A stretch of 64,000 nt of DNA from Azospirillum sp. TSH100 (GTDB lineage Bacteria; Pseudomonadota; Alphaproteobacteria; Azospirillales; Azospirillaceae), in the NCBI RefSeq assembly GCF_004923295.1, contig NZ_CP039637.1:186001-250000 (forward strand). Direction: 5' to 3'. Below are positions 63,484 to 64,000 of this stretch, piece by piece (within the stretch, counting starts at the first letter, position 1; each line of letters starts with the position of its first letter). Under the pieces are notes generated by a model. It saw only the letters and a list, made by a program, of their open reading frames with translations, searched no databases and was not told the origin of the DNA. The position numbers and the translations under genes were made by a program.

Positions 63484-63960
63484 ATGAAGCTGGACCGCAT
63501 CGACATCAAGATTCTGCATCAGCTACAGAAGAACGGCCGGATCACCAACGTGGAGCTGGCCGAACTGGTGAATCTGTCGCCCAGTCCCTGCCTGATGCGG
63601 GTCAAGAAGCTCCAGGCGGAGGGCTACATCGAAGGCTACACGGCGCAGATCAACGTCAGCAAACTGGGCCAGACCCTGACCGTCTTCACCGAGGTGACGC
63701 TGAAGAACCACCGGCAGGTCGATTTCGCCCGCTTCCTGGCCGCCGTGAAGAAGATCGAACAGCTGCTGGAGTGCCATCTGGTGTCCGGCGGTTACGACTA
63801 CATGCTGAAATTCGTCACGTCCGGCATCGGCGAATATCAGGAGATCATGGAAAAGCTGACCGACATGGACATCGGCATCGACAAGTATTTCAGCTATGTG
63901 GTGCTGAAATCGCCGATCGTCCGCGCCCACATGCCGCTGACCACGCTGTTCCAGATGTGA
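63484..63960 (+). CDS. Lrp/AsnC-family regulator, likely for the adjacent oxidoreductase
   Basis: A 158-residue regulator. The helix-turn-helix is LDRIDIKILHQLQKNGRITN, then VELAELVNLSPSPCLMRVKK; the RAM domain follows (FTEVTLKNHRQVDF, HLVSGGYDYMLKFV). The wording LDRIDxxILxxLQxxGR with SPSPCLxRVxxL is typical of BkdR/PutR-like Lrp proteins that sense amino acids. The ATG at 63484 matches the family start; a start at 63415 adds 23 residues without similarity. Divergent from the flavoprotein gene. Confidence 0.9.
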   Translation: MKLDRIDIKILHQLQKNGRITNVELAELVNLSPSPCLMRVKKLQAEGYIEGYTAQINVSKLGQTLTVFTEVTLKNHRQVDFARFLAAVKKIEQLLECHLVSGGYDYMLKFVTSGIGEYQEIMEKLTDMDIGIDKYFSYVVLKSPIVRAHMPLTTLFQM

Positions 63961-64000
63961 GGCGCAGCACTTTGCAGTCCGCGCGGCGCTCGGCCGCGCG

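Overview
The window is a GC-rich bacterial chromosome or megaplasmid segment, almost wholly coding, with short operon junctions (ATGA overlaps) and Shine-Dalgarno sites of the AGGAG type. Gene content fits a metabolically versatile, soil- or plant-associated alphaproteobacterium, with Azospirillum or a relative the best guess: an alternative complex III with a caa3-type oxidase, a fused SoxYZ-like carrier, the nicotinate maleamate pathway, aldarate catabolism, and many LysR, GntR, MarR and Lrp regulators. This is inference from gene content; no 16S or tRNA gene is present to confirm it.

Layout. 1-1800: the cut end of a SoxYZ-like carrier gene, then three small unknown genes on the minus strand. 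1830-13748 (minus): one respiratory operon in the order actA-actB-actC-actD-actE-actF, a small membrane protein, SCO, coxB (with fused cytochrome c), coxA, coxC, subunit IV. It should pass electrons from quinol through alternative complex III directly to the oxidase. Two genes carry lesions in this sequence: actA has an in-frame amber codon before its fifth haem motif, and actC has a frameshift in a G run. 13931-20173 (minus): a complete, tightly packed eboA-eboB-eboF-eboD-eboE-eboC operon, a conserved cluster of still unclear chemistry. 20426-24782: tcuAB (tricarballylate/citrate oxidation), a glutathione S-transferase and its divergent LysR regulator.

24787-35577: aldarate (glucarate/galactarate) catabolism. 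GarD and GudD dehydrate the sugar diacids, KdgD decarboxylates and dehydrates to 2-oxoglutarate semialdehyde, and the dehydrogenase at 24787-26367 makes 2-oxoglutarate. GudP imports, a FadR-type GntR protein probably regulates through an identical 20-bp site placed in opposite orientation on both sides of its gene, and an exported lactonase and a mannonate-dehydratase-like enzyme widen the range. 35593-46720: a full aerobic nicotinate pathway. nicX-nicR-nicA-nicB lie on the minus strand and nicC-nicD-nicE-nicF-nicT on the plus strand; a chemoreceptor and an orphan ModA-like molybdate-binding protein follow, the latter preceded by a Mo-box-like palindrome, which suits the molybdenum-dependent NicAB.

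48587-63960: mixed genes: EamA exporter with divergent Lrp regulator, a zinc-ribbon protein of unknown role, aldo/keto reductase, UlaG-like metallo-hydrolase, an orphan RecD-like helicase, a YeiH-type membrane protein, a ribosome hibernation factor with a clear terminator, an XRE-cupin regulator with an HSL-type esterase, a four-cysteine MarR regulator followed by a secreted protein, a LysR gene, and a DadA/GlpO-like oxidase divergent from an Lrp regulator. No CRISPR array, rRNA, tRNA, transposase or prophage module was seen.
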